This document shows positions 34,718-45,977 of a stretch of DNA of 64,000 bases, piece by piece (the first letter of the stretch is position 1; the number at the start of each line of letters is the position of its first letter). This DNA comes from Myrica gale. Lineage: Eukaryota; Streptophyta; Magnoliopsida; Fagales; Myricaceae. Position numbers and translations under genes: made by a program. The stretch covers positions 62,001-126,000 of the forward strand of contig OZ005608.1 in NCBI GenBank assembly GCA_963930655.1, read 5' to 3'. Under the pieces are notes generated by a model. The model saw only the letters and a program-made list of their open reading frames with translations. It was not told the DNA's origin and searched no databases.

Positions 34718-35292
34718 TATTGAAGTGTGAAGTCTTAGCAATGTGGGGTGTTGTAAAATATTGACTTATAAATATAAGCCCCTTATAACCTTTTAATTTC
34801 ATAAATGAGATCTAATAAATTCAATTGGGTTTTCTCCATTGGGTGTCTCATTTATTTAAAGTAAAAATTTTTATTTCTAACATGGTATCAGAGGAAGGTT
34901 TTCGGCTTAGTCCGGTTACCTCCTGGCGACCATTCGGCTTAGTACCGACTTTCTCTCGGCTTAGTACCGGCAACTTTCCCGGCTCAATACCGGCTTTCTC
35001 CTGCCTCAGTATCGGCAATTTCTCCCGGCTCAGTACCGACAACTTTTTGTTATTAATTTTTTTCCTGTTATTTTTTTCCTGTTATTTTTTTCCTGTAATT
35101 ATTTTTGTAACTCCAAACTCAAGATTTGTCGGTTTGTCCACCTTAAGTTTGCGGGGGAGTGTTGAAGTGTGAAGTCCCACGTTATAAGCCCCTTGTAACC
35201 TTTTAATTTCATAAGTGAGATGTAATAAATTCAATTGAATTTTTTCCATTAGATGTCTCATTTATCTAAAATAAAATTTTTTATTTCTAACA
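34718..35292 (+). mobile_element. TRIM retrotransposon (575 bp) with 5-bp target duplication
   Basis: Left LTR 34718-34882 (starts TATTGAAGTGTGAAG, ends TTTCTAACA) and right LTR 35160-35292 (starts TGTTGAAGTGTGAAG, ends TTTCTAACA). A primer-binding site TGGTATCAGAG follows directly at 34883, and a purine tract GCGGGGGAG lies before the right LTR. The duplication TATCC is at 34713-34717 and 35293-35297. The 277-bp interior is far too short for gag-pol; it contains a degenerate CGGCTTAGTACCGGC-type tandem repeat (34908-35045). The left LTR carries about 32 extra bases. Movement would depend on an autonomous element. Confidence 0.88.
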
Positions 35293-35779
35293 TATCCACG
35301 AGTTGCTGTAAAGGGCTATATGCCATGTATCTTATTGCAGCCGGCTTATTGGGGGCATCTCATGTGTTGCCGTAGTTGTAATTTCTCTTTAGTTTAATGA
35401 ATGCTATGTCATTGCTTTAAAAAACTAAAAAGAAATCAGAGGTTTCGGGGGAGGAATATGGGATAGACTAACTTTTAGGAGGGAAGTTGAATGTTGGGTT
35501 AGAGCTATGGGATTGTGGACAAAGATATGAGAGATTTGCGAAGTTTTAGACTAAAGTTTGCTTATGTCTGTATCTCGGAAACGTAGCTTATTCATGATAA
35601 AAAAAAAATAAAGATGCCCTCTGTTGTAGGCGCAATGCCCTTCTCTTCTCTTCCAATTTACCGAAAACACAAATCGTGATAATATGTAAAGGTTAAGGCA
35701 TGACATATAAAAAAATGGCCTTAAAAATATCCACATGGCTAATTCACAAATAAAGGGAGAATGATCCACCCGTCGTTTT

Positions 35780-36660
35780 AAGGGTGGAGGGAGTTGAAGA
35801 TTAACACAGATATTGCAGCGCGAGGATGAAGAGCAGTTTCAGTGCCCTTTTTGCAAAAATGCTCCGGAAGACACGGTCACACGGTTCACTTACTGTTCAA
35901 GTGTAATGTGGAGGCCAAGGTGTGGAGGGAGTTGTCGTGGGCGATCCAGATGGATTGTGTACCATTATCTACCCCGGCGGAGCTGATCAATGCTATCTTG
36001 AATGCAGAGAGTATGCTGAATCTGGATCAGTAGTGCGTGAAAGGCTGAAAACATTTACTCTTAATGCTGCTTTGGTGATGGACGGTATTTGGCAAGCCAA
36101 GAATTTGCTGGTTCATCAACAGGTTATGTTGTTGTAGAGGACCTCATCGCTGGGATTCGGAGGAAATATGAGAATCATTCGAGTGCTTAGCTGGGGGTGG
36201 AGAGGAGGGCAGATAAGAAGTGGCAACCCCTGTTTGCTGGTTGGTTGAAGATTAACACAGATATTGCGATCCGTCAAAATGTGTCATACATAGCAATCTC
36301 TGTAAGAGATTATTGCAGTTCCCTCTATATGGTATACACGGAACGACTATCTGCTATGGACCCGCTTATTGGGGAGGCTTTTGCCTTGGCTAAGGCGACT
36401 CGTTAGCTAGGAGGCTGAAGTGGGATAAGGTGTTGTTCGAATGTGATTCTCGTGTTGTGTAAGGAAGTGCTCTTCTTGGAGCCATCTCAGTGTTGGGCTG
36501 TCACTAGTATGGTGGAGTATATTCGGCAGTATTTTGAGTAGTTCAGGGAGTGGAAGGTGGCTTGGGTCTCGAGGAAGTGTAATGTGCTCACACACCTGTT
36601 AGCTAAGTGGGCGGCTCGCTTTGGTGTAGTTAGTTTTGTTCCTATTTTCGTGAGCATATC
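35780..36660 (+). mobile_element. LINE relic: zf-RVT and RNase H fragments
   Basis: Degenerate LINE coding sequence: a zf-RVT piece near 35840-35960 (QCPFCKNAPEDT in one frame, VHLLFKCNVEAKVWRELS in another), an RNase H start near 36240 (WLKINTDIAIRQNVS, GEAFALAKATR), and an RNase H end near 36555-36620 (WVSRKCNVLTHLLAKWAARF). The KINTDIA word also occurs near 35796, so a fragment was duplicated. Broken by stops and shifts. Confidence 0.65.
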
Positions 36661-37280
36661 CGAACTTGTGATATGCAACTCTGACTTTGGAGTTTTGAGG
36701 TTTTTCAGCCAAAAAGGAAAGATTAGGATCCATCCTGCCATCCAGGCAATAAGCAGATTCACTGGAATCCCTTACGTCACATACACAGAAAAAAAGATAA
36801 TAATTGAATCCCTTGTATGGGAACCACATTTCAATGGAGAACCGTTCAGTAAGCTACAAACCAGTTTGCACCGAAACGCATAAAAAAGGCCCTTTTTTCC
36901 CATAGCAGAGAAATATCATTCCAGTCTCCCGACAACGCCAGAACAGAATTTTCCAAGATAACAAATTTTTTGACGGCCAAATGAATGGAACAAAAGTCCG
37001 CACGACTTAAAAGTTGCTTCCCCAATGGGTGGGTGGTAACAAAAAAAACAAGGTCGCAGCTTTCACGGAGAAATTACCAACCAAGGGCAAAATACAACAA
37101 CTGAACCACTTGAAAGTGCAAAAAGGATGTCTGGGAAACATTTTGGCCAGATAAAACATGACGCTTAAAGAAAATGACTATCTGAATTACAGCAACAAAC
37201 TCTGATAAGTTCAGTATGGTGGCGTAGGGGCCATAATGCAAAAAATTCCAGTAAGAGTTGAGAACGAGATGTAGTAACTG

Positions 37281-40200
37281 CTACCAAGGTTTCAGGTCAC
37301 CCACTGGACCTGCGGTCCAGTTTAGGATCTTCTCACCCGGATTCAAGTAAATAGTCTTGTCATGCGGCAACTTTCGTGCAAGTCCATTTAGAACTTGATG
37401 GAAAGCATCTCCCGGTTGAGCTGGTTGTGGAAACAACATTGCTTGATTCATTGAAGGGTTGGCAAGCAATCTTTGCTTCCTCAATATTACATCTACCGGA
37501 ATCGAGATGAGGATGGTATCCAAGTTGGGAACATCCTTCTCTGCTACAAAAACCCCAATTTCTTCCCATGGGATTGCATCGGCAAAGGGTAGAACAATGT
37601 CATCTGCTATGATGACAGGGATGCACCCAAATATCACTGCTTCTACCAATCTTGGGCTCCATGGAGCCCAGCCAAGGGGGCACAAACAAAATACAGCTCG
37701 TTGCATGTCTTCATAATATGTGGCGGGGTGCTCAGTGGAAATGTCAAAAAGGGGATTGTCCTTGAAGTTTTCCCACACTGCTGCACGGGCACCTCTGTAA
37801 GATTGTAGAACAATATTAGATTCAGGTATACTGGCCAAAAGAGAAAGCTGGATTAAGGTAAGTACAGGCTTGAACAACTGAATCTGGCCTGTATTAAGGA
37901 TTATTGAGCACAATTTAAAATTTTCTACTAGTCTTTCCATCTCGTACCTTGTGACTTTTTCCCCTTTGACTTACAGTTTTTACCATAACTTTGGAGAACA
38001 ACCGTGCTATATGATGAATGTGATAATGAACAGATTTTGAAGATCTCTTCGAACCAAGCTAGGGTTTCCCCCAGCTGCCCTAAACGGAAAAGGGGGACAA
38101 AAAGAAAATAGATGCAACAAATGATTCCCCAAAGTTGGCGATTTCAATGAAAGCATGGTAGACAGTGAGAAGGTTTGAAGAGCTGCCTTAATAAGGAAAA
38201 GATCTGCCGTCAACATCCTGTCCTAGTTCTAATATTACCACACTGAATCCTCTACTTGTTCTAATTAAATTGAAGGATGCATTTAAGCCTTCAAAGCCCA
38301 AAAATATAAGATGAAAATGCTTGGATGTTTAAACATCATCATCTTCTTAGCGTGTAAGTTTTCTTCATTATACCTTGCATAATAACCACCTTCAGGGTCA
38401 TTTCCCACATCATAAAACAAACCTCGGAAGTAAACAAAGATGGACCGAGGTGTTTTTTCAGGAATCAGGTGGCCTTGCATTTTCTGTGGAGGAGCATACG
38501 GAGGAATAGTAATTGAGCCCTCTTTTAAGCAAACATGATTCTGCTGTCCAAAAGTCTGAACCAATGTTGCACACTGGAGTAAGGGAAGAATTCCTCTTTC
38601 AATCGCCTTCTCTTCCTGCAACAATTTAAATGAACACAGAGTTGTAAAGAACATATTACAGATAATGAGAGGATTAAATCTCCAATGTACGACAATTTTA
38701 ACAAAACATAATAACAATGAGATACATCAAAATATGAGCCTTATAGGACAAATCCTCTGCCGAAAGACACATGAGACAAGGACTTCTCACCTGATAGTGG
38801 AAGCATGCTCCAAAGTCATGAGGCACTACAAAAAAGTGATCACCGCCTTCTGTCCGATTCCAGTAAGGCCAGTTGGAAGAAATGAGTTGTATCGCACTTC
38901 TCATCATCCGAGGCGATTTAAAAGGCAAAGGGAGGCCATTTGGTGTCAGGTCACAGGTAGTGTATACAGGGGTATAAAACCAATCTGCTTCTACAGGATT
39001 AAGGGTTCGGACAGGGCTGGATAGGAGAAATCGATGCATGAAGATCTCAGCAGCAAACATATGGGTGAGGCATCTTGAATCCTTTTGCAGAATCCTCTTG
39101 TTGTATTTACTTGGAAGCTCATACACAAAAACTTTCAACCTTCCAACTGGATCATCTTCCAAGACATCACCAGCACTACCTACACTTGGTACAACCCAAA
39201 CAAACTTTGAGGTCGCATAAATTGGATAGTGCAGAAGGTGAATACCCAACAGGAAGGTGAATACCCAACAGTTAACTTCTTATTCTACAATTTACACTGT
39301 ACACTCCAACAAAGCAGAAGGGGATACTTCTCATATTGAACCAACATACTTTGTAATATTGTGCTATACTTTTCAAGTTTCTTGAGAGCAAAGTCCTAAT
39401 GACAACAAAACCGCTGATCTGACTACTCTTTGAGATTGTAATTCCCTAAGGAAGTGCTAGTCATATATGCACCTTAACTCTCCAAAAAAACAGTCAATAT
39501 TTCTTTTAAAGCTCACTCTAATCAACATTTAGTTCCACCTACCAAGGATCCAACGTTGAACTTGGTTCTGATACTACTACTTTTTCGTTCCTTCTCTTTT
39601 CCTACTCTTAGAATTAAGGTATTATAATCCCCCCTTTAAACTCTTAACATTCTCGTCAAGAATTGCCAAACCCACATAGTTGTTACCAAGTCCTCTCCAA
39701 TGCCATTTACAATGATTAAGGAAGTGCTAGGCACATCTGCATTTTAACTCCAAAATGCTTAGTCAAAGTTGCTCTTAGAGTGGCTTCAAATCATTATAAG
39801 GTCCAGTTACACCTAATAATGATCCAATGTAGGACTTAACTCTTATAATACTATTTTCTCATTCTTCTCTTTTTCCTCTCCATTTTGGACTTTGTGAAAC
39901 AACAATTATAATAATAGTAAAGCCTTGACAACACAAATTCAGCTTTGGTATGAGTTCAAAACACAGTGCCTGGGTAGAACATAAATTAATGGATGACCAT
40001 TGAAACCCTCATCAGTAGATATACAATGTAGATCTAGATGCTTAATGAAAGAAACATCAAACATATCCCAAACTTCTCGCTCCCACCTTCTGGCCTCTGG
40101 AAATAGACTGACTAGCAGAGATATTTGTGTCACTTCGTCTGCACTGATTTTTATACAAATGAGTGAGTTATACCAAAGTACTCAGTAAATTATAGAATAC

Positions 40201-41267
40201 TTCAAATCTTCCTTTTGGAGAGGGATAATCAACTCCACAAATATCGATCGAAACTTATATCTATCTCATAACACTCCCCTACTCCTATAAAGACCGACAG
40301 AAGGAATCCTCTGATTATCTTTCTTTCTTATGGCTCATTACTGCAACGCTCGTTTATCCTTTGGCTTCTTCAATTCAATAATATAGTGTTTTCTAGTATT
40401 CTTATTGGTAAATGGCGTCTTGAAGCAAAGGCATTATAAAAACTATTAATAGGATGGCATCAAACTTCAATATTTCCTATCTCCTACTTCTGTTTATTGC
40501 ATTGTCATAATCCAAACCCTTAACCTTATTCGTATCCTTCACAACTTGGGTTCAGGGCGACTGTGTCCATGTCACAGAATTAATCAAAAGTGATAGCTCA
40601 AGAAGCATCTCTCCAATTTCACAACTTTTTACATCTCCAGCAAAAAATACCTCTTCAGAAGCTAACATGTCTCTCATAGTAAAGAACCACTGACCATGGA
40701 TTCCCCCTAACCATGAGCGCATTACTGTTGAAGTCCAGACAGGATAAAGACAGAGTAACACGGGAAAATGTGAAACCTAATTCGAGTTCCACACAAGCTT
40801 GAGCGGGGAGAAATTGTACCATTAAAATGTGTGGCCCACTAACATAAGATCCCTTAAAAGTTTTCTCTACAGAACCTTTCCCGAAGTTTTCTAGCAAACA
40901 ATGCTCGAAATTATGCTTTAATCTAGCGCGGATCCCAATATTCCTCCAAAGCTAAACCAGATACGGGGACTAGAAAATCCCAAGAGCCCATTAATCAAAC
41001 CCGTCGTTCAAACAATTACACCTGTAGATTAAAGTAGAAATGGGGCCCCCAATCAACTGATTACCAAATGACACCAACAACAGAACAAGTGAAACAAAGG
41101 AGAAAGAGATGGAATTCAGAAAAATGGAGCAAAGAGAAAAAAGAAATCCATAGAAATTCACCTGAAATTCGCTCGGTGCGTTGAGTCCGGCGCTGCTCCA
41201 TCGCGTCAATTGTCAAAACTAAGGAGGCACAAAGAAAGACAACAAAGATCCACCTCCAACCTTCCAT
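37281..41267 (-). CDS. IRX10L: IRX10-like GT47 glycosyltransferase, xylan backbone synthesis
   Basis: Golgi type II membrane enzyme of family GT47 (exostosin) that extends the beta-1,4-xylan backbone of cell walls with IRX9 and IRX14 partners. Four exons join in phase: 41162-41267, 38791-39179, 38374-38615, 37281-37794; 416 aa, against about 415 in the Arabidopsis protein as I recall. The N-terminus has a signal anchor (WIFVVFLCASLVLTI). The exostosin domain shows VFVYELPSKYNKRIL, FFVVPHDFGACFHYQ, the conserved RSIFVYFRGLFYDVG, and FCLCPLGWAPWSPRLVEAVI followed by GCIPVIIADDIVLPF; it ends VGDLKPW. No lesion was seen. Intron 1 (39180-41161) is long and contains duplicated debris. Confidence 0.95.
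39236..39880. repeat. Duplications inside IRX10L intron 1
   Basis: A 19-bp unit (AAGGTGAATACCCAACAGG) is repeated in tandem at 39236-39272. Further on, two diverged direct copies of about 170 bp occur near 39446-39630 and 39718-39880, each starting TAAGGAAGTGCTAG and running through CCAA(C/T)GT to a pyrimidine-rich TTCTCTTTTCCT end. Probably old transposon debris. Confidence 0.5.
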
Positions 41268-42083
41268 TTTCTGTGCTTTTTCCCCAATGAAACAAGTATA
41301 TGAACTCGCTGTTAGGAAAGTACCAGAAGTAGAAAGAAAATCAAGGAAAGAAAGAACGGTGCTTCGCGATACGACCCAAAGAAGATGAAGAAGAAAGGTT
41401 ATAGTTGGGACGTAGGAGAGTAAAAGGAAACTGGTTATGTTTATGTAGAAAAGTGAAGTTGATGAGAGAAATGAAGAGTGGACCCGTTGTGAGGAAACAG
41501 AGCTTAGCTCTTCTTTTTTGGTTTTCCGTCTCCGCTGTTTGACGAGGAGACACCACCCCATACCATACCAGACCTCACTATTCCGCCTTCAACCTTCTCT
41601 TTATTTTGTCATTTTGATTTTTATATACATATGTAAATATTTTAGCTTAAGATATCGTGACTTAAATTTTCTCATCGCAAATCTATGTAAGAAAATCTTC
41701 GCAAGTTAAAAGTTAGTGTCAACTGTCAAGGAGACTCGATGACTTTCCGGGAAGGTAAGATCTTCGGCGGCCCGTTAAACACAGATTAGTTTCTCATGAG
41801 TTTGGCAAGTGGGTCTAACAGACCTCTTAGAGCAGTCGTGTGTTTAAAGACCAGAGGAAAAGCCCCAATATCAAATCATATGAGGCCCAAAGTGTCCTCT
41901 ATTGGGCCTTGGTAAAATCTATTGTGGACATTGTCTATGGTATAGAAGTGGTACACAAACGCATTCCTTGCCGGCGATCCAATAATAAGCTACAGATCAA
42001 GTGGGCCCAAACTCTACCCACCATCATGAAGGCTGAACCGTCACAACTAACCGGAGATGCATAAAGGGCTACTCATTATGCTG

Positions 42084-42285
42084 AAATTTATTTCGATGTG
42101 AGAAGGAAAATTAATGCACGTGGTTCGGATCTGGTGACCAAAAGATGGGGGAGATGCAATTTATTTCGATGTGAGAGGAAAATTAATGTACGTGATCTGG
42201 TGACCAAAAGATGGGGGATGCAATTTATTTCGATGTGAGAGGAAAATTAATGCACGTGGTTCAGATCTGGTGACCAAAAGATGCG
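42084..42285. repeat. Three tandem copies of a 65-73-bp unit
   Basis: Three units carry TTTATTTCGATGTGAGA, GGAAAATTAATG, CACGTGGTTC and ATCTGGTGACCAAAAGATG. They begin near 42089, 42158 and 42223; the middle copy lacks a few bases of the CACGTGGTTC part. No coding sequence. Confidence 0.8.
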
Positions 42286-42394
42286 TGTGATTGGCACAAA
42301 AAGGATCATCATCATCATCTTTTTAAGGCGCTTTCTTGTTGCACTCAAAATGCAAATGCATGCCCTCCGCGCTTGCTTGCATGATGGGGTGGTT

Positions 42395-43062
42395 GAGAGT
42401 GGTGTAGTGACGGTTTAGTAAAAATCGTCACCGTCACCGCAATTGACGGAATCACATAATTGACACCATCACCGCACCGCTAAGGCACAATAACTGCTAT
42501 TGCCGGTGACGGTATTAACGGTAACGGTTATACGATAATCGGTTAAACTGTATAACCGTTGTGCAAAAAAAAAAAACTTTTTCCTTCAGCTTTTTCATTT
42601 TTTTCACTGTTTTAGGCTGTTTAAATTTCCAACACAACACAATATCATAATCAATAATCATATCAAATGGACAAATATCATAACATATTCAAATATAAAA
42701 TCATAATCATTAACAATCATAACAAATATAAAGTTGTCTAAAAGTATAACATAATATCATATTCAAACATAAAGACTAAAGTTTAATAAAAGTGTCCAAC
42801 AATGTGACATAAACCAACTAACATATTCCAACAAATGCATGTCACATAATCAATATTCATCTCAAGTCTCAACTAGGAGTGGTTAACGGTAGTGTAGGTG
42901 ACGGTTTGGCAAAAATCGTCACTGTCACCGCAATTGACGGAATCACATATTTGACACCGTCACCGCATCGCTAAGGCACAATAACCGCTCTTACATGTAA
43001 CGGTACCGGTAGCAATTTTAGTGGTTAAAACGGTAACCGCCGGTGCAAATGAACACCCATAC
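42395..43062. mobile_element. hAT-like sub-terminal repeat blocks
   Basis: Two diverged direct copies (about 42400-42560 and 42880-43062) carry the string TGACGGTTT, AAAAATCGTCAC(C/T)GTCACC, GCAATTGACGGAATCACAT and CGCTAAGGCACAATAAC, followed by CGGTAACGGT words. The style matches hAT sub-terminal repeats elsewhere here. AT-rich filler separates them. Edges and TSD not resolved. Confidence 0.5.
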
Positions 43063-43244
43063 TTGCAGAGGTGGAATCAAGAATGAAGTTGAGACACAAA
43101 TTTTTAAGGCGAAATGATAAAAAAAAAATTCATATAATGTAAAAAGTATCCTATAGTTAAAATATCGAAAATTAAAGACTAAAATCATTAAAAATATTAA
43201 AATACACGTACAATACTATTTGCTCAGACTAAGAGGTGACATCT

Positions 43245-43440
43245 TTTGAAAACATTGCAAAATGGTTTCGTTCTCAATAGTTTCAAAAATTTATCTCTCG
43301 ATATATATTATCATGCTATCATTTATCTAGTCATCTCTCATCTTATTACGCAACTCAGTCTTGATAATCTTCATCGCAGAGAACACTCTCTCAACGGTTG
43401 CAGTCGATATTAATGGTTTCAACCATCGGATCCTATGATA
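43245..43440 (-). pseudogene. hAT (ZMYM1-like) transposase C-terminal relic
   Basis: One minus-strand frame reads STATVERVFSAMKIIKTELR then NKMRDD, a stop, INDSMIIYIER, a stop, and IFETIENE. This is the end of the hAT dimerisation domain in the TTF-type/ZMYM1-like plant transposase group. Only this piece remains and two in-frame stops show it is dead. It may have belonged to the hAT-like ends just to its left. Confidence 0.7.
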
Positions 43441-44238
43441 GGGCAAATATTAATGTATTTTGATAGTTTTAAAACTAAATGTGACTATTTTGGTAGTTTG
43501 AATATATTTTTTAAAATGTTGATGTAGTTTATAGACTAAAAGTAAAGAAAAACTTTAAAAATATTGTGTGCTTTCGGTCCATTTGAGTGTTAAGTTGGTA
43601 GAAACTTTAGTGATATGCATAAAATCAGGGCATGTGCTTTTATAAGGCTTGAAATAATCCAATGATCTTCATTTTATGCCTTAGAAAAGCCCATGATTTT
43701 CATGTTTTTTAAAAAAATTATCATTTAGTGAGCTTCTCTAGTATATTTTGAAACTAAAGATATAATATTCTCACAATTTCTAATTTACAATGTTCAAATC
43801 TTGTGATCCATATGATGTTTGATGTTTAGGCATAAGACAATTTGAATATCTAGATTTCGTCATGCCTTATGCCAAATTAAATGTATTCAAACCTCTGCCT
43901 CCAAGTTCTTGGCTGGAGGCCACCCTGTTGTTTCAAGAGCTGTTTTCTGGACTTATTTTGGATTTATGCTGAAACTGATCCCTTAGTGTGCTATGTATTT
44001 CTCTTTGTTTTCTGTTAATAAATTTTACGGTAGTTTTGGTAAAAAAATGTATTCAAATCTATTTTCAAGAGCATACACGGCAGAAATTTTTTTTGTTTTC
44101 TAAAATTTACCAAATATTCAAATATTTTTTTAAAAAAACTAGGCAGAACCAAATGAGTGCTGCTCCACTAAGTAGCTAATTAATGTTTTTAATTCTAAGC
44201 AATTCACTAATACTTGAGGTTTGTGCGGTGGCGTGAGA

Positions 44239-44451
44239 TGTTTGATTGCAAATTTTTTACACCCTAAAATTTTGGGACTGATTAAAAAATATATAAAATA
44301 ATCTATCTCTCTTCCGTTAAATAATTTTTTTCATTATAATATTCATTCAAATTTTATATCTCTTCATACTTTATTTTTTTACCTATTCTCATAAACTATC
44401 TTCATTTTTTTATCAATTTCATACTCTAAAATTTTAACAATCGAAACACTA
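44239..44451. mobile_element. AT-rich MITE
   Basis: Inverted tips GATGTTTGATTGCAAATTTTT (left, 44240s) and TAAAATTTTAACAATCGAAA followed by CACT (right). The interior holds the recurrent TTCATACTTTATTTTTTTAC and TTTTTATCAATTTCATACTC text. The right part is included in the tandem duplication that follows. Confidence 0.45.
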
Positions 44452-44871
44452 TTGTAGCACTGTTTTACCACTGCGTCGGGATGAACTTATTATGCATGGA
44501 TAACAATAGAGATAGTCGATTGAGCGCATAGAGTTTCCCTCGTCACATAAACAGAAGAATATTATTCTTCTCCAAACCTACAACCTACCAACCGTTAAAT
44601 AATTTTTTTTTCATTATAATATTCATTCAAATTTTATATCTCTTCATACTTTATTTTTTTACCTATTCTTATAAATTATCTTCATTTTTTTATCAATTTC
44701 ATACTCTAAAATTTTAACCATCGAAATACTATTGTAGCACTGTTTTACCACTGCGTCGGGATGAACTTATTATGCATGGATAACAACGTAGATAGTCGAT
44801 TGAGCGCATAGAGTTTCCCTCGTCACATAAACAGAAGAATATTATTCTTCTCCAAACCCACAGCCCACCAA
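44314..44871. repeat. Tandem duplication, period 278 bp
   Basis: Copy 1 starts at 44314 and copy 2 at 44592, both with CCGTTAAATAATTTTTTT, and both run through a CACTGCGTCGGGATGAACTT segment to TTCTTCTCCAAACC. By eye only scattered differences separate the copies (for example ACAATAGAGATAG against ACAACGTAGATAG), so the duplication is fairly recent. Confidence 0.85.
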
Positions 44872-44999
44872 ATCAATGAGGGCAACATGGGTGATGCTCA
44901 CAGTCAGTCACAGTCACGGAACGCAAGATGTACATGTACTTTGTCTCACCTAACCTTTCCTTCGTGGCGTCAAGCATCATTTGAATTTGGATACGGTCG

Positions 45000-45535
45000 G
45001 TTTGTATAAAAATGGTAGGATTTTAATGAAGTGGTAAATATTTATGTTGAATAGTATTTTTTTAATATTTGTGTAAAGTGGAGAGAGAAATTATTTGATA
45101 TAATTATTTAATAAAAAAATATTAGAGTTATGTGAAAAAATAGAGAGAAAATTTATGTTGAATAAAAAAGTAAAAAGTTATTGAAGATTGTGTAAAATGT
45201 ATTGGTGTTTGTGTTTGAATTCTGAATATGTTCAGTGGTAGTTTTGTAAATGTATTTGAATCCTGAAAAAATGTAGGAAACGAACATAACCATTATTTGT
45301 TATGAGAAAATTTTCAGGATATTAAGGCTGCGTTAAGCCGTTATCATCATTATAAAAAATTTTCTACTCACTTTTTCAGCAACTCCTATAAAATTTTTCA
45401 TTTTTTCACCACTTTCTATAAATTTTTTTTCATTTTTTTACTAACTTTTTCACTTTTTCCTCACTTTTTCACCAACTTCTATACCCAAAATTTTAATCAC
45501 CCTAACATTTTGTCACTCAAACACACCCTAAATAT
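45000..45535. mobile_element. Two AT-rich MITE-like blocks
   Basis: 45000-45290 (GTCGGTTTGTATAAAAATGG to the TTTGTGTTTGAATTC area) and 45324-45535 (CTGCGTTAAGCC to CACTCAAACACACCCTAAAT) have tips of the GTGTTTG type and interiors of the CACTTTTTCACCAACTTCTA type. Short of real coding sequence. Families and edges not resolved. Confidence 0.35.
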
Positions 45536-45977
45536 GATGTGAATATTTAAGTAATGTTTGAGTTTTATTGATATGCTTATAGAAAGTGTTAATTTGTATT
45601 GATGTATATAAAAAAAAAAGAGTTGTATTGATATTTGTGTCTCTCTCTAACGTCTAATAGTAACCGACTATCAGAAATAGGATGGGGCTGACTATCAGAA
45701 CAGAGGATGGGGCTAAATTCAACTCAAAAGTAAACCACAAAGTGACGACACAGAATTAATTAGTTGGATGAGGGAAATCTGAAATGGGCCACATGCACCG
45801 GCTGCTTAAAACTCTCTTTTGTTGCCGATGCTCTGGTTGAAGTCTCTACTCTCCTCTAAAGTTATTTAAAGGCGGCTAATATTTCCGTTCTACAGCTGTT
45901 CCTAGTCCCCTCCTCGTGTTGATCTGAGAGATTAGCAAGGAAAAAAGAGACAGCACCCGGAGAGAAGCGGGGAAGTT

